A stretch of DNA of 64,000 nucleotides from the NCBI GenBank assembly GCA_027943335.1, contig BSBK01002801.1:146001-210000 (forward strand), given 5' to 3'. The DNA comes from Chamaecyparis obtusa. Lineage: Eukaryota > Streptophyta > Pinopsida > Cupressales > Cupressaceae. Under the pieces are notes generated by a model, which was not told where the DNA came from, did no database searches, and saw only the letters and a program-made list of their open reading frames with translations. Below, piece by piece: positions 45,654-56,900 of this stretch (within the stretch, counting starts at the first letter, position 1; each line of letters begins with the position of its first letter). A program made the position numbers and the translations under genes.

Positions 45654-46520
45654 ATGGTGAACAGTTTGAAAGTTAAAGATAGGTTAGATGGTTCTTCAAA
45701 CTTCTCTTCATGGAATCTTAGGATTCTTATTGCACTTGAAGAGAATCACCTTCTTGATTATGTGAATTTTGATCTAGTAAAACCTTTTGATGATGCTAAT
45801 AAAATTCAATGGGGGAAGAACAAGATTATGGAAAGAAAATTTTGATTGATTCGGTTAAGGATCATTTGGTTACCATTATCTCTAAGTTGAATTCAGTCAA
45901 AGAGATATTTTAAACTTTGAAGGACCTTTATGAATTCAACAACACCAGTAGAGATCTATCTCTGAGACATAAACTTATGCATGTCAAATGGCTAGAGGAG
46001 AGTCAGTTGTTTCATACTTCATGAAAATTATAGAGTTAAAGGATCAGCTAAGTGCTATTGGAGAATCTTTAGAGATAAGGATTTGGTCATGCTTTCTATG
46101 AATGGACTTCCCCACTCTTGGAAATCCTTCATTCAAGGTGTCAGTGGGAGAGATGATCTTCCTAAATTTGATAGGTTGAGATATGATTGCATTCAAAAAG
46201 AATGCATGCTTGAAGTTAGAGGCAATGGATGTAAAAATCATCATGAAGATGATCATGTACTTGTTTCGCATAATTCAAAAGGAAAAGGGAATAAAGTTAA
46301 TTTCAAAAGATTCAGATATAAGAACTTTGAGTTAGCTCCTGATTCCTTTTTATTATATATTATAAAGTGGTAACCCCACTTTGGCTTACAAAAAAAAAGA
46401 ACTTTGAGTTAGCTCCTAATTCTAAGAAAAAGAAGGATCTTTCACAAATCTAATATTTTAAATGTGACAAATTCAAACACTTTGCTAGAGACTATACTTC
46501 AAAACCAAAGCCTTAATCAA
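45654..46520 (+). pseudogene. gag of Copia element B, broken
   Basis: ATG at 45654 begins VNSLKVKDRLDGSSNFSSWN, typical of the Copia Gag N-terminus. The frame shifts near 45838. A stop occurs at about 45909, another frame change near 45990, and then 46083-46340 reads MLSMNGLPHSWKSFIQGVS and ECMLEVRG. A 57-bp retroposed insertion sits at 46341-46397. The zinc knuckle near 46450-46500 reads YFKCDKFKHFARDY; both outer Cys positions have become Tyr (TGY to TAY). Confidence 0.85.
46321..46417 (+). repeat. Small retroposed insertion with 20-bp target duplication inside Copia gag
   Basis: The 20-bp direct repeat agaactttgagttagctcct occurs at 46321-46340 and 46398-46417. The 57 bp between (46341-46397) end in an A-run and contain an inverted repeat AAAGTGG / CCACTTT with a 5-base loop. 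The gag reading resumes on the far side. Duplication plus A-tail means target-primed reverse transcription. The insert is too short to name, possibly a 5'-truncated SINE or LINE tail. Confidence 0.85.
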
Positions 46521-46599
46521 TTTTTGAAAATGTAGGAGATTATTCTCCTCAAAAGGAGTCAAGTGAAAATTCAGAGGGATTTTATTTTATTTATGCACT

Positions 46600-46800
46600 T
46601 TCTATAAATGTTCCTACTAAAAATGATACATGGTTGATTGATAGTGGATCATCTCATCATATTACTGGTTATCGTGAGCATCTCTTTAACTTGAAAGAAA
46701 AGGATTCTCATATTCAAGTCAATATTGGTGATGATGCAAGTTATTTTGTGAAGGGTGTTGGTTCTACTTCCTTCCAATAGGATTTCAAAGTTCCTCTCAC
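46600..46800 (+). pseudogene. Aspartic protease of Copia element B
   Basis: Reads NDTWLIDSGSSHHITGYREH followed by LFNLKEKD and VNIGDDASYFVKGVGSTSF. DSGSSHH is the Copia protease active-site motif (catalytic Asp present). A stop follows at about 46779 and the frame is lost beyond it. Confidence 0.85.
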
Positions 46801-47028
46801 TTAAGTCATTTTATTTTTGTTCCTAGGATTAAGAGGAATCTGATTTCTATATTTGCATTAGAAGAAAAGGGTTATCATGTTGCCTTTTTTGATGGAAAAG
46901 CTATAGCATGGAAGAAGAAAAACAACATTTAATCACCTTGTGAGATTGATGTGTGACATGACAACCTTTACAAGCTTTCAACCCATCCTATTAAAGAATT
47001 ATCTCATGACTCTTCTAGCTCAAGCGAT

Positions 47029-47568
47029 TTGTGGCACAAAATATTTGGACATCTAAATTGCAAAACTTTATCTTCTATGGAGAAGGTTGTGATTGGTCTT
47101 CCAAAGTTGAACCAAAATCATGAAAGTATCTGCAAGGGATGCACTCTAGGTAAGAATATTAAAAGTACTTTTTATAGTAGTGAAAGTAGAGCAAAGGAAA
47201 TATTAGAATTAATTCATTTGGATTTATGTAGTCCTATATTAGTTTCTTCCCTTAGTGGTTTTTGGTATTATGTTACCTTCATTGTTTCTTTTCTCGTAAG
47301 TGTTGGATTTATTTTCTTAAGTCTAAAGAATCTGATGAAGTGTTGTCTTTTTTTAAAGAATTCAAAGTAATTGTTGAAAATTTATCTAACAAGAAGATTA
47401 AGATTCTAAGATTTGATAATGGAGGAGAATATGTTTCTGGTATATTTCATAACTTTTGTGTTGAAGCTGGGATTAAGAGGGAGTTATATGTCCCCTATAA
47501 TCCTCAACAAAATGGTGTAGTTGAAAGAAAGAACTAGACAATTGTTGAGGTAGAAAAGGATATGATTC
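47029..47568 (+). pseudogene. Integrase N-terminal and core part of Copia element B, cut by element E
   Basis: LWHKIFGHLN and CKGCTLGK form the GAG-pre-integrase HHCC zinc finger. LIHLDLCSP carries the first catalytic Asp. After a frameshift near 47310, FDNGGEYVSG carries the second Asp and PQQNGVVERKN the Glu, so all DDE residues are visible. A TAG follows directly after ERKN. The sequence is interrupted at 47568 by the E 5' LTR. Confidence 0.9.
47564..47568. repeat. Target-site duplication of element E, left copy
   Basis: gattc, repeated exactly at 63088-63092. Confidence 0.93.
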
Positions 47569-49097
47569 TGTAGACACCTAAAAATCCTTTAGAAAATAAA
47601 GTATTTTTATTTTCTGAAAAATCCCTGATGACATCATCATTTATTAATTAATTAATTATTTAATTAATTTATTTATTTTTATGTCATTAAATCCCTTTAT
47701 CTTAATTAAAAATATTTAATTAAGAAATCCCTTCCAAAAATGTTTAAATCTTATTTAAACATTATCTCCTTATTTATTAATTATTTTAATTAATAAATTG
47801 ACCAAAAATCCCAAAATAAATAATTTATTTATTTTTTGACCAAAACTTGGCCAATTTCCTTTAGACCACTAACCTCTTCCAAAATCTTCTAATTCCTTCT
47901 TAATCTCGATTAAAAAGCTAATCCCATCTTTTCTAAACCTAATCCCAAGGCCAAATATTTAATTAAGATTAAATATTTAAATTTCATATTTATTGAAATT
48001 TATTTCAATAAATATTCCCAAAACTTAAGCTTTTGGAATGAATAACTTTTATTCCATGAAACTAGGGAGAAATCTAGACTCTTCTAGAATCTTCTCAAAT
48101 CCAACCTCTTCACCCATCCTAATCCTATTTTGTCCTAATCTAATCCTAATCATACCCTTAAACCTTTGTGCAATCCTAACCAAGCTTAAGACTTTCCTAA
48201 ACCAAAGCAAAGTCTTCCCTTCCAAATATCTCAACCACAAAGCATTTATTGCTTCCCCAAAGTCTTCAAAGCCTCTTAAAGCCCATTCATTGCTCTTACA
48301 AGAATTTATTTGGAGAGTTATGAGCTTGGAGCCCCCTTTGTTGACTCCTCTTTGCCCTTCCCTCCATCCACTCACCTTGTGACATGTGTCACCTCCTGAT
48401 TGGCTGAGAACTAGCACAATCCATGTGCTTCCCTTTGAATGAATCTTGGCCTCTCTTAAGGATTTCAATCCTGGCCATTCATTCCTCCTACCATAAGCCT
48501 TTAGAAATCCTATAAATACCCATCCTTTCAAGAGCAAATCAATCCACTTTCATTCTCAAGCAATAGCAAACTTATAATGCCATTTTCATTCTAGACTTAA
48601 CATAAATCATCTTAATTAGTTTATTTTCAAAGTATTTTAGCTCATCATAAGCTTAGAAATAATGGATTAATCTAGCTTTTCATTATTGTTTTGCATAGCA
48701 TAGCATTATATCACATCTAATTTGGTCTAAAATCAATCCTAGATTACTCATCATGTAGCTTAAATCTCCATTAAAGCATAGCTTGAGTTCTTGAGGCCTT
48801 AGGGGCAAATCAGGTGTTCCATACCTGTTTTGTGCCAATTTTGGGGTTTTCATGAGCTTCAAATCATCCTAAATGCATTAGAGCATGCTCCAAATGCTTA
48901 GAGAGCACATCCACATCCCTCTAATCTGAGCAAATCAAACAGTGCATGGGTGCAAACTGTTTCTAGCTCAATCTGAGGTGGCTTTACTTAGAGCTCTTTG
49001 TTTTTGTTTTGATTGTATGCTAGACTAAACTCTTAACGTTTGATTGATTTAAGCCTTTCAAAACAGATAACAGGTACCCTCGAAAGCCTTGCTCACA
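47569..49097 (+). repeat. 5' LTR of element E (1529 bp)
   Basis: Starts TGTAGACACC and ends TTGCTCACA. TATAAATA at 48511-48518. The open stretches inside (48038-48382 and 48049-48537) recur in the 3' LTR and are not genes. Confidence 0.95.
48511..48518 (+). promoter_or_regulatory. TATA box in element E 5' LTR
   Basis: TATAAATA, kept in the 3' LTR at 62501-62508 and in element A. Confidence 0.65.
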
Positions 49098-49100
49098 TTA

Positions 49101-49118
49101 TGGCACACCCGGTGGGAC
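49101..49118 (+). other. Primer binding site of element E
   Basis: TGGCACACCCGGTGGGAC, three bases after the LTR. Similar to A. The matching tRNA was not identified by me; it differs from the tRNA-Lys site of C and D. Confidence 0.75.
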
Positions 49119-49180
49119 CAAAACCACAATCATTTTGATGAGATTATACTTTATATGCTTGTATTTGCAGGAAATAAATG

Positions 49181-49568
49181 AAATGTCGCCTTCAAGCAAT
49201 TAAATGTCGCCTACAAAAATTAAATGTCGCCTTCAAGCAAAGAAATGTTGCCTTCATGAAAAGAAATGTCGCCTACACAAAATACAGTCACGCCTTCAAG
49301 CAATTAAATCACACCTTCAAGAAATAAAATCACGCATACAGACACTATTTTCACGCCTGGTTAGTGGAAGATTTCCGCCGAGCCATAAATTCTATTCTGC
49401 CTCTACTTCTTCTTCTGTCGCCTGTATGTAAGGAAATCACGCCTTTGACAAAGAAATCATGCCTCTGCATAGTTATCTGTCACCTATAAAGTTACAGAAT
49501 GTCACCTATAAGAATGAAATGTCACCTCTGAACTTTCTAGCGTCGTCTATAAGCTGGACAGTGTCACT
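49181..49568 (+). repeat. Periodic short-motif array in element E leader
   Basis: About 17 copies of ATGTCGCCT or the variant ATCACGCCT / TGTCACCT. Early copies start near 49183, 49203, 49222, 49243, 49264, 49286, 49307, 49328 and 49349, a period of 19-22 bp. The units between are A-rich (AAGCAATTAA type). Copies become less regular after 49370. The array starts about 65 bp after the primer site. Confidence 0.85.
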
Positions 49569-50380
49569 TTTTGGTGTTTTTCTTTCTGGGACTGGATTTA
49601 TTTTTTATTTTGCAAAAGGTCAAACTCAATCTTGAATGAAACTAAAGGAAAGAACTTAGGTCCTAAGTGTCATTGTCATTTTGAAAATCAAACCCAATCT
49701 CGAATGCACTAAAGGGAATGAACACTCTATTCCCTCTCTTGTTTCAGATTTCAAAAGCAAGTAAATGAACACAATCTTGAATGATCTAAGGATAAAACAA
49801 AGCACATTTTCAAAGTTCCTAAATCAATTCGCAAATATCAAATCTTGAATGCCCAAAAGGAAAGAACTTGCAAACGCTCAAATCATTTACGCTTTGAAGA
49901 AAAGAACAAATCAAAATCTAAACACGTGTGTCTTCATTTTCAAAAGTTCAAACATCACTTAATCAATTTGGAAAAATGAACAAACTTGCTTGATGTGCAT
50001 CTAGGAGTTTTCATTTTCTGTAAATCCTTGTTAAAGTAAGCAACGTAGAACATTTGGACTCTGACAAGTTCACTTGTTCTACTTTTAGCGAGGCCTGTCC
50101 AGGGAGAAAAGTGCTTCCTCCTCGGAGAATGACCTCAAACCGGTATCCCCCCGGGCCGGTATATAAATAAAGTGAAGGCAAAAAGTACTCACTTACATCT
50201 CCTAATCGCCGGGCATCTTGTGCCAAATACAAATGGCTGGGGAAATGTAAATATTCCTCCCCCAACATTGTTGGCTAGGCTCTTAAGTGAGTCACAGGCG
50301 GTCAGCATAACCGGGTATGGAGACTCCACAGAACTATTAAAAACTTGATAAAATAGAGGCTACCCTATCTACATCTGAAA

Positions 50381-50452
50381 GTATCAAAATCCTTGTGCAA
50401 GGACCGATTCCAAGGGATTTACTAGGTCGCCTCAAGATTACTCACCATTTGT
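50381..50452 (+). other. Leader block conserved in elements A, C, D and E
   Basis: Core GTATCAAAATCCTTGTGCAA, then GGTCGCCTCAAG and ACTCACCATTTG. Equivalent places: A 9583-9514 (minus), D 24902-24844 (minus), C 29721-29770 (plus, weaker). CCTTG-TG-CAAGG is self-complementary. Confidence 0.65.
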
Positions 50453-50792
50453 ATTCCCTTCTGAGGGATACCAAGCTGTGTGCAAGCAATTTTGATACTC
50501 ACCTTCCTTAGGTAGATCTGTTTGAAGTGCTTGACAGTCAAAGACTCCGTGAAAACACTTGTTGAAACATACACTTTCAAAGCTTTATCAGAGTCAGTCA
50601 TCCTGTTTGTATCCCGCAAGGTTGCTTTGCCCTTTGCGGAGATTGCTTTGTCAGAAGTCTTTTTAATTTATCCTTTGCCACTTGAGAAAATCAAACCAAT
50701 CAACAAAATTGATATTCAGAAAATCTTGCAAAAATTAGATATCCAAAAAGCATTTTGTTCTCGAACCAAACCTATCAGAATTTTCCAAAGAT

Positions 50793-51026
50793 ATGCCCAA
50801 TTTGATCAAACATCCAAAAGCCAAGTTGCCCAAATCCAAAGATTACCAAGAGAAGAAAGTTGTAGAGAGGAACCTTAAAAGCCATCAATCCTTTGTCCAA
50901 GCAACCCAAGCAGAAGAAAAATGTCAAGAAAGGCTTGATAATATTGGCTATAATGCAAGAGTCAAACAGTTTGCCTACCATTTTCGAGTAAACCATCACT
51001 ACATCAACCTTGAAAGAGAAGATTAG
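50793..51026 (+). CDS. Conserved small leader ORF upstream of gag (element E copy)
   Basis: 77 codons, same length and stop as the A copy at 8922-9155, 53 of 77 residues identical by eye. Begins MPNLIKHPKAKLPK and ends HHYINLERED. Charged and probably helical; no domain recognised. An overlapping frame (50522-50878) encodes FKALSESVILFV and related residues, which also aligns loosely with A 9406-9170. The two pieces may once have been one longer protein now split by a frameshift. It ends 875 bp before gag. Confidence 0.55.
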   Translation: MPNLIKHPKAKLPKSKDYQEKKVVERNLKSHQSFVQATQAEEKCQERLDNIGYNARVKQFAYHFRVNHHYINLERED

Positions 51027-51900
51027 CTGGATCCATCACATGTCCATTCTACCTTCAGATCTCACAATCTTATCTCGGCAGTCCGTCATCCTAGCTTCAT
51101 CCTAGTTTCATCTTTGCATCATCACCAAACCTTAGTTACATCCTAGAAATCCTTCTTAGTTGCATGCACCATCATCCTCCTACTAGCATCATAGATCATC
51201 CATCCCAGTCGCATCTGCATCATCCTTTTAGAAAGAGCATTGTTCCATCATCCTCCACCATCTTTTCATCAGCAATCCACCATCAGAATCCCATATCCTT
51301 CATCCAAATCCAGCATCCATCATCTAAATCAGAACCCACCATCTTTTGTACCAAATCCAGAGATCCAAAATCCACAAACACTTAGTGTTCAAAACCTTTG
51401 AGTCGTTTTCGTCCCTTATCCTAAATCAGAAAGCATCCCCTTTTTGACAGAGCATTGTCTAAAGGAAATCCAACTTGTCCTTGCACAGCCTCATCATCTT
51501 GAGCAAGAGATTGGCTGGTATTGATAAGCATCCAGTTAACCGAAGATCATCAGTCTATCCTAGGTTGGCCCAAATCCTATCACTGATCCTCCATCAGGGA
51601 AAAATAACAACTCATTGTTGACACTTAGTAATCTTCCACCAGCATCCCACCAATCCTCCACCCAATCTTGACCCAAATCAGAGCATCCCACCAATCCTCC
51701 ATCATCACCAAGCTTTTTTACCAATTTTCCACCATCTCCCACCAGTCTTCCACCATCCTTGATCCAAATCCGAGCAATTCATCCATCCTTGCATCGCATT
51801 CTAGAAATTCATCATCCTTAGAAGTTCCTTAAGCTTGCATAAACCATCCTTTAAAGTCCTTTAGGAAACATCTTGCATCCATCTAAGCATCTGCATCTCC

Positions 51901-54654
51901 ATGCCTGTCGAGACAAGATCTGGATCTAGGAAGCGAAGGCACATGAATCCTTATCCAATCACCAGCTCATCTGAGCCCAACATTTTTACCAGTGCAATGG
52001 TAGCCTATGATCCCCAAATATAAACTGGAAATACATGGGATGATCCCAATATCCCCTCAGCTCCACTGGCAATAGAAACATTTGTGAATCACCCAGAGAA
52101 TCCACCAGCAGTCAATACACTCATAGCCCAAAACCAGCAGAGCATGTTCACAAATTTGGCACAAAGGCATACTCCCATTCCGCCATATCTCCATCCTCAT
52201 ATTCCCATAAGCACTATCCAAATCCCAGCACAAGTATACTCTCCATTTATCCAACCATTCCCTAATCCCACCTTGCAAACATCTCAAGCAACCTCCACCA
52301 TTCCCCTTCTTCTGCAAGGAAGCTTCGCAAGCCCCGTAACACAAGCTATCACACCATCTGCTCCATTCCCTATCACAGGTACTTCATCATCTACCATGGC
52401 CTCCCAAGCTCTTGCACAAATCCAACACTTGTCACAAAATCAACTCCCACCTCTTACACATCCATTTACACAAGCAGCTCCATCTCCTTCCACACCATTC
52501 TTTTCAGGAGGGATGCAATCATCCTTCCCCCTTCCTCCACAAGCTTCAACATCCATACCATCTTTCCCAGGGTCAACACAATCATTTCCCCCTTTCACCC
52601 AGCAAATGCCAGCATCATCTATTCCAGGGGCAGCGCAATCACTCCCCTTTCCTCCTCAGCAAGCTTCCACATCAACATCACCCTTTTCATGGGGAGTGCA
52701 AATGTTCCCTTCCTTTCCCCCCCAACAAACATCTACCCAGGCACAAGCCCATCAAAATGCCTTCACCACAGGGATGCCTTCCATGGGCTTTTCCAATCCA
52801 CCATTCATATCCCAAACTCCCATCACATCCACCTTCCCAGTGTCTGCTGCAACATAATTCCCACCACACATTGGCTCTCATTGGGGCCTCACTCAAGAAG
52901 AAATGAAAGCTTGGGGTATACCAACCCATTCTCCTACATCTATGTTTGGAAACCAACAAGCCACCTCCTCACAAGCAGCACAGCAACCATCACAACTTCC
53001 ACCAGCTTCATCCTTTGCAAACTATCCATTCACAACACCTAATGCCTTTCAGCAAGTTCCTCCACCTCAGCAGCAAAGTTCATCCCATTTCACAAGTTAT
53101 CTTGCCCAACCACCCTTTGCTTCAAGCTTCCCCACATCAAATTCACCCTTAAGCAATGCAGGAATGCACCCAACCTACATTGGTCAACCAGAGAGCCAAG
53201 TTCAGCAAGGACCACCTTACCAGTAAGTGGTGGCATTCCACCAACCTCCCCCACAACAAACCCCTATCATCCCCCAGCAACAGCAAGCTTCCTCCTACCA
53301 GGCGTAGCAATAAAATCCCATCATCCCACAACACCAGCAAGAAATCCCATATCCATCACCACAATATCCCCCTATGCCACATCAGCAGTATCCTCCCCAG
53401 CAAGCATCACTCCAAGATCCGCTCCAATACACCTATCCCGCTAGGCCATCTCCATATCCCGCTCCACAATACCCACCTCAAATGGGAGTACCTGCTCAAA
53501 CACCAATCAATGCTGAGTGGGAAGCTATGAAGAATGCTCTTAAAGAGCTCCAAACTGGTACTGAGAGAAAAATCTACAGGTTTGAAGAGGTGTGTCCTTA
53601 CCCATTTGACTTATCCATTGCCGCTATTCCTTTTCCCAAGCACTTTGAGACACCTAAGTTTGATAAATATCGGGGGAAAGGAGATCCAGTCAATCATGTT
53701 AAGGAATTCTATATGGCATGCCAAGAAGTGGCTTACAGTGATAACTATCTCTTGCGTTTATTCCCCAAAAGCTTGGGAGGAACAGTTGTTGAGTGGTTCT
53801 ATAAAATACCCAGTGGGACCATCACAACCTTTGCTGAACTCTCTGAGAACTTCATCAACCACTATGCCCACAATGTTGAGAATGAGTTGACCTTGTTAGA
53901 TCTCTGCAACTCAAAATAGAAAGATGGAGAAAGCCTAGCAGAATACTTGCAACGATGGCAAAACCTTACCACCAGGTTATCATACCAACCGCCAGAAAAG
54001 CATTTGACCAAAATCTTCATTGATAACCTGCATCCTAAGCTATCCCACTTCATGCAGATGAATTGTCTCCAAACATATCAAGATATCAAGAGCAAGGGGA
54101 TAGGTATTGAAAAGGCCCTCCTAGATGAAGGCACAATCCGGCACTTTAAAAATGATGCCCAAAAACCCAACAATGATAAATCTCGTTACTGGAATCGTAA
54201 CAAAAATTTTGTTACTGATGGAGCCACTGATACCAAGCATGTCCAAATTATTGTAGCTAGTCCTCTGTCAACTCTTGCATACCAACAACAACAAGCACCC
54301 ATCCATCAGCAACCTCCTCAAGTCCATCAACAACCCATACAGCAATATCCTTCTCAGAATAATCAGCAGAATTATCAGCAGCAAGCCCATCAAGCCTATC
54401 AAGGTAACCCAAACAATCAAGTCAATGCTGTCAATGTTGCTCCCAAGCAGAACAAACCCAGAGCTCAAAATTATCCAAAGAAGACCTTCACACCACTGGG
54501 TGAACCTCTGGATGTTATCTTTCATCGGATGGCCAAGGCCAACTTAATTACATATCCACCAATTCAGCCAATTGATGATACCACCCCCAAGCCTGATTGG
54601 TACAAAGATCATGAAACTGTGATTATCATCGTGTCAAAGGACACACTACCCTGA
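51901..54654 (+). pseudogene. gag of element E, broken
   Basis: ATG 51901 matches the A start. All segments to 54654 are in one frame, interrupted by stops at 52021, 52855, 53224, 53305, 53311 and 53917. Residues 60 to about 500 are Pro/Gln/Ser-rich with repeated FPPQQ-like units. The Gag core is at about 53520-53920 (EEVCPYPFDLSIAAIPFPKH, then KYRGKGDPVNHVKEFYMACQ and VVEWFYKIP). It continues QRWQNLTTRLSY and DNLHPKLSHFMQ. The nucleocapsid knuckle (CDYHRVKGHTTLKC, CX2HX4HX4C, all ligands present) is at about 54617-54658, but a one-base deletion just before it moves it to the pol frame. Confidence 0.9.
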
Positions 54655-54659
54655 AGTGT

Positions 54660-56900
54660 ATGAGACTCAAGAACTATATCCAAGATCTCATTGATCAAAA
54701 AGAGATTCAAGTAGATACACCTGCTCAAGCCTCACGAAATGCCAATTTACAAATTTATCAGAATGTGTTCCCACAACACAATGGTGGGAAGAATCAAGCT
54801 AATACCAATCATCCCCAGAATCATGGTAAAGGCAAGCAAGAAGATCACACTACTACCTACATCAACTATGATAAATTTGTTGGATGTATAACCCAAGTTG
54901 AGCCCAAAGTCAATACCATCCATGTCAGAGGAGCAGACAGTCAATGTGTTGTTACCACCCGTAGGGGTCAAATAACTGTTGCTGGTGCCCGTCCAAGGCC
55001 AGTACAAAATGCACACAATGTACAGTACAACCTCATAGAACATCTTGGGAATACACCAGCCCAAATATCCATCTTGGACCTTCTCCGCACTTCACCTCTC
55101 CATCAAGAGATCCTCGACCGAGCTCTCAAAGAAGGACATGTCCCCACAGACATTAACACCACCTAGTTTGAGACCCTTGTGGGACATCTTTCCGCAGCTT
55201 GTGCCTTATCCTTCAAACCATCTGACATGCCAGTCATTGCACCTGACCATACTCTTCCTCTCCGCATTTCCATCATGGTCAGAGACTTTGCCATCAAATG
55301 GGTCTTAATAGATAATGGCTCAGCTCTAAACTTGTGTACTTTAAAATTCATTCAGCAGATTGGGTTCACCCAGGCTGATATAGCACATGAAGTGATCACT
55401 ATCAAAGCCTATGATAACTTGGAGCATACCTCAGAAGGTACCATTACTTTGCCCATTTAGCTGGGCCCAGCAACACAAGATACTATTTTCCATGTTGTTG
55501 ATCTTGACCTACCATTTAATATCCTCCTAGGCTGACCGTGGATTCATTCCATTAAGGTTGTACCATCTACTTACCATCAGTGCATCAAATTTCTGCATCA
55601 AGGCACTGAGGTTACCATCCATGCTGACCCCCAACCCTTCGCATGCTATCATGCGATGGAAGCATCATTCCCTCACTCTACTCATTGTCCTGGAACTGAC
55701 ATTGGTACTTCTATTGCCAGCTCATCCCGATCCCATTGCGATCCAGAAACCATTCTCACCTCCACCCTCTCTTCCGTCAAGATCAATAACCAGGGTTGTG
55801 GTGAATATAGCCTACATGATGCATTTTCCATAGGGGCCCTTCCACTTGATCCACATACTCAAGGGCGCCCAGATCACCAAAGCAAGCCTATTGAAGAGCA
55901 TCATGAAATCAAGAAAATTGGATCTATGACTTTTGAATCCCATGGCAACATAAATAGTCAAGAGATGGATCCTGACATAAATAGGTGGTTGTATAAAGAT
56001 CCCCCATCCCCTGACACTCAACTTCTTGGCTATTTCAAAGATAAATATCCAAAACAATATAAGTATACCACTGAACAATGGCACAATCAAGGCGGTGGTC
56101 TAGGGCCACAAGAAGGCAGCAACCAATATCCCATCACACCATCAAAGAATCCTGAACATCAGGGTCTTGGTTTTAATACCCCTCACCTGCATATACAAGG
56201 GCCCAATACTGCAACTGGGGGCACCAACATGACTAGCGTTCCCCTCTTAAATAGCCAGGATGACCTCATAACGATCGAAGACATCCCTGAAGAGAAAGAA
56301 ATCAGATCCTACGATGATATCTTTGACGATGACACCCTCCTGGGGACTTCTGTCCTCCGACAACTCACCATAAATCTCATAGAACTTCCCCTCACCCACC
56401 CTGAACTCATAGACTGGGACCAACCAAGCATTACGCACATCGATGAGTTCCAAAGCATGGAAGCACTCTTAGAATTCATGGGGGCATCAGGCCCACAATC
56501 AGTTCAAGATTCTGAATCATCTCACATCTACAAGCTTGACCCAGAGGGATACTTTGGGGAAGAGGCAAGCTTTAGCTGCAAAAGAGAAATAGAAAGAGTA
56601 AAACATGAGTCCTTATGTGAAAACCCTTCTAGGGCACATTCTGATTCCAAAAAAGTAAAAATAAAGAGCATATCTTCTAGTGAAAACTTGGCAATTCAAG
56701 CGCTAGAAGATGAAGACTTGCCTCTTCCTCCCATCCAGGATTACAGACCTGAGCAATCACCTATCATCATAGAAAAAACCAAGCCAGTCAACTTAGGTAC
56801 AGAGGAATGTCTGAGGATCACCTACATTGCATCCAACATGACAGAAGGTGAAGAAATGGCTTTCACTGTGCTACTTCAAGAAGCTACTATGAACTTTGCA
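54660..56900 (+). pseudogene. Aspartic protease and acidic linker of element E pol
   Basis: In the pol frame. 55179-55460 has MGHLSAACALSFKPSD and the active-site motif VLIDNGSALNLC, the Tat/Ty3 protease type. It continues as DLDLPFNILL and then PWIHSIK after a stop. Stops: TAG 55164, TAG 55458, TGA 55533. From 55656 a long uninterrupted frame runs into RT. Its first 400 residues are an acidic linker of unknown fold (SQEMDPDINRWLY, DDLITIEDIPEEKEI) that aligns with A 3936-2900. Confidence 0.88.

Larger units (their letters stand above)
49569..51900 (+). other. Leader of element E, between motif array and gag
   Basis: Non-coding except for the small ORF at 50793-51026. 49610-50030 has diverged repeats of phrases like AATCTTGAATG followed by AAAGGAAAGAAC. 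50040-50330 matches A 9960-9660 on the opposite strand. 50381-50452 is the conserved leader block containing CCTTGTGCAAGG. 51050-51900 is a CATC-rich stretch matching A 8900-8008. Confidence 0.7.

Noticed and set aside
48038..48537. Open frames of 114 and 162 codons inside the E 5' LTR, repeated at 62028-62521
   Set aside because: They lie wholly inside both LTR copies, overlap on opposite strands, and show no domain or codon pattern. They are accidental frames in an AT-poor patch of the LTR.
49101..49118. Assigning the E and A primer sites to a named tRNA
   Set aside because: I could not match the sequence to a plant tRNA 3' end from memory, so no identity is claimed.
49181..49568. Regular short repeats with spacers, superficially CRISPR-like
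   Set aside because: Repeat units are only 8-9 bp and variable, the context is a plant retrotransposon leader, and no cas genes exist.
54600..54660. Programmed frameshift between gag and pol in E
   Set aside because: The frame change falls before the zinc knuckle and splits it from the rest of Gag. Comparison with A shows a simple one-base deletion.
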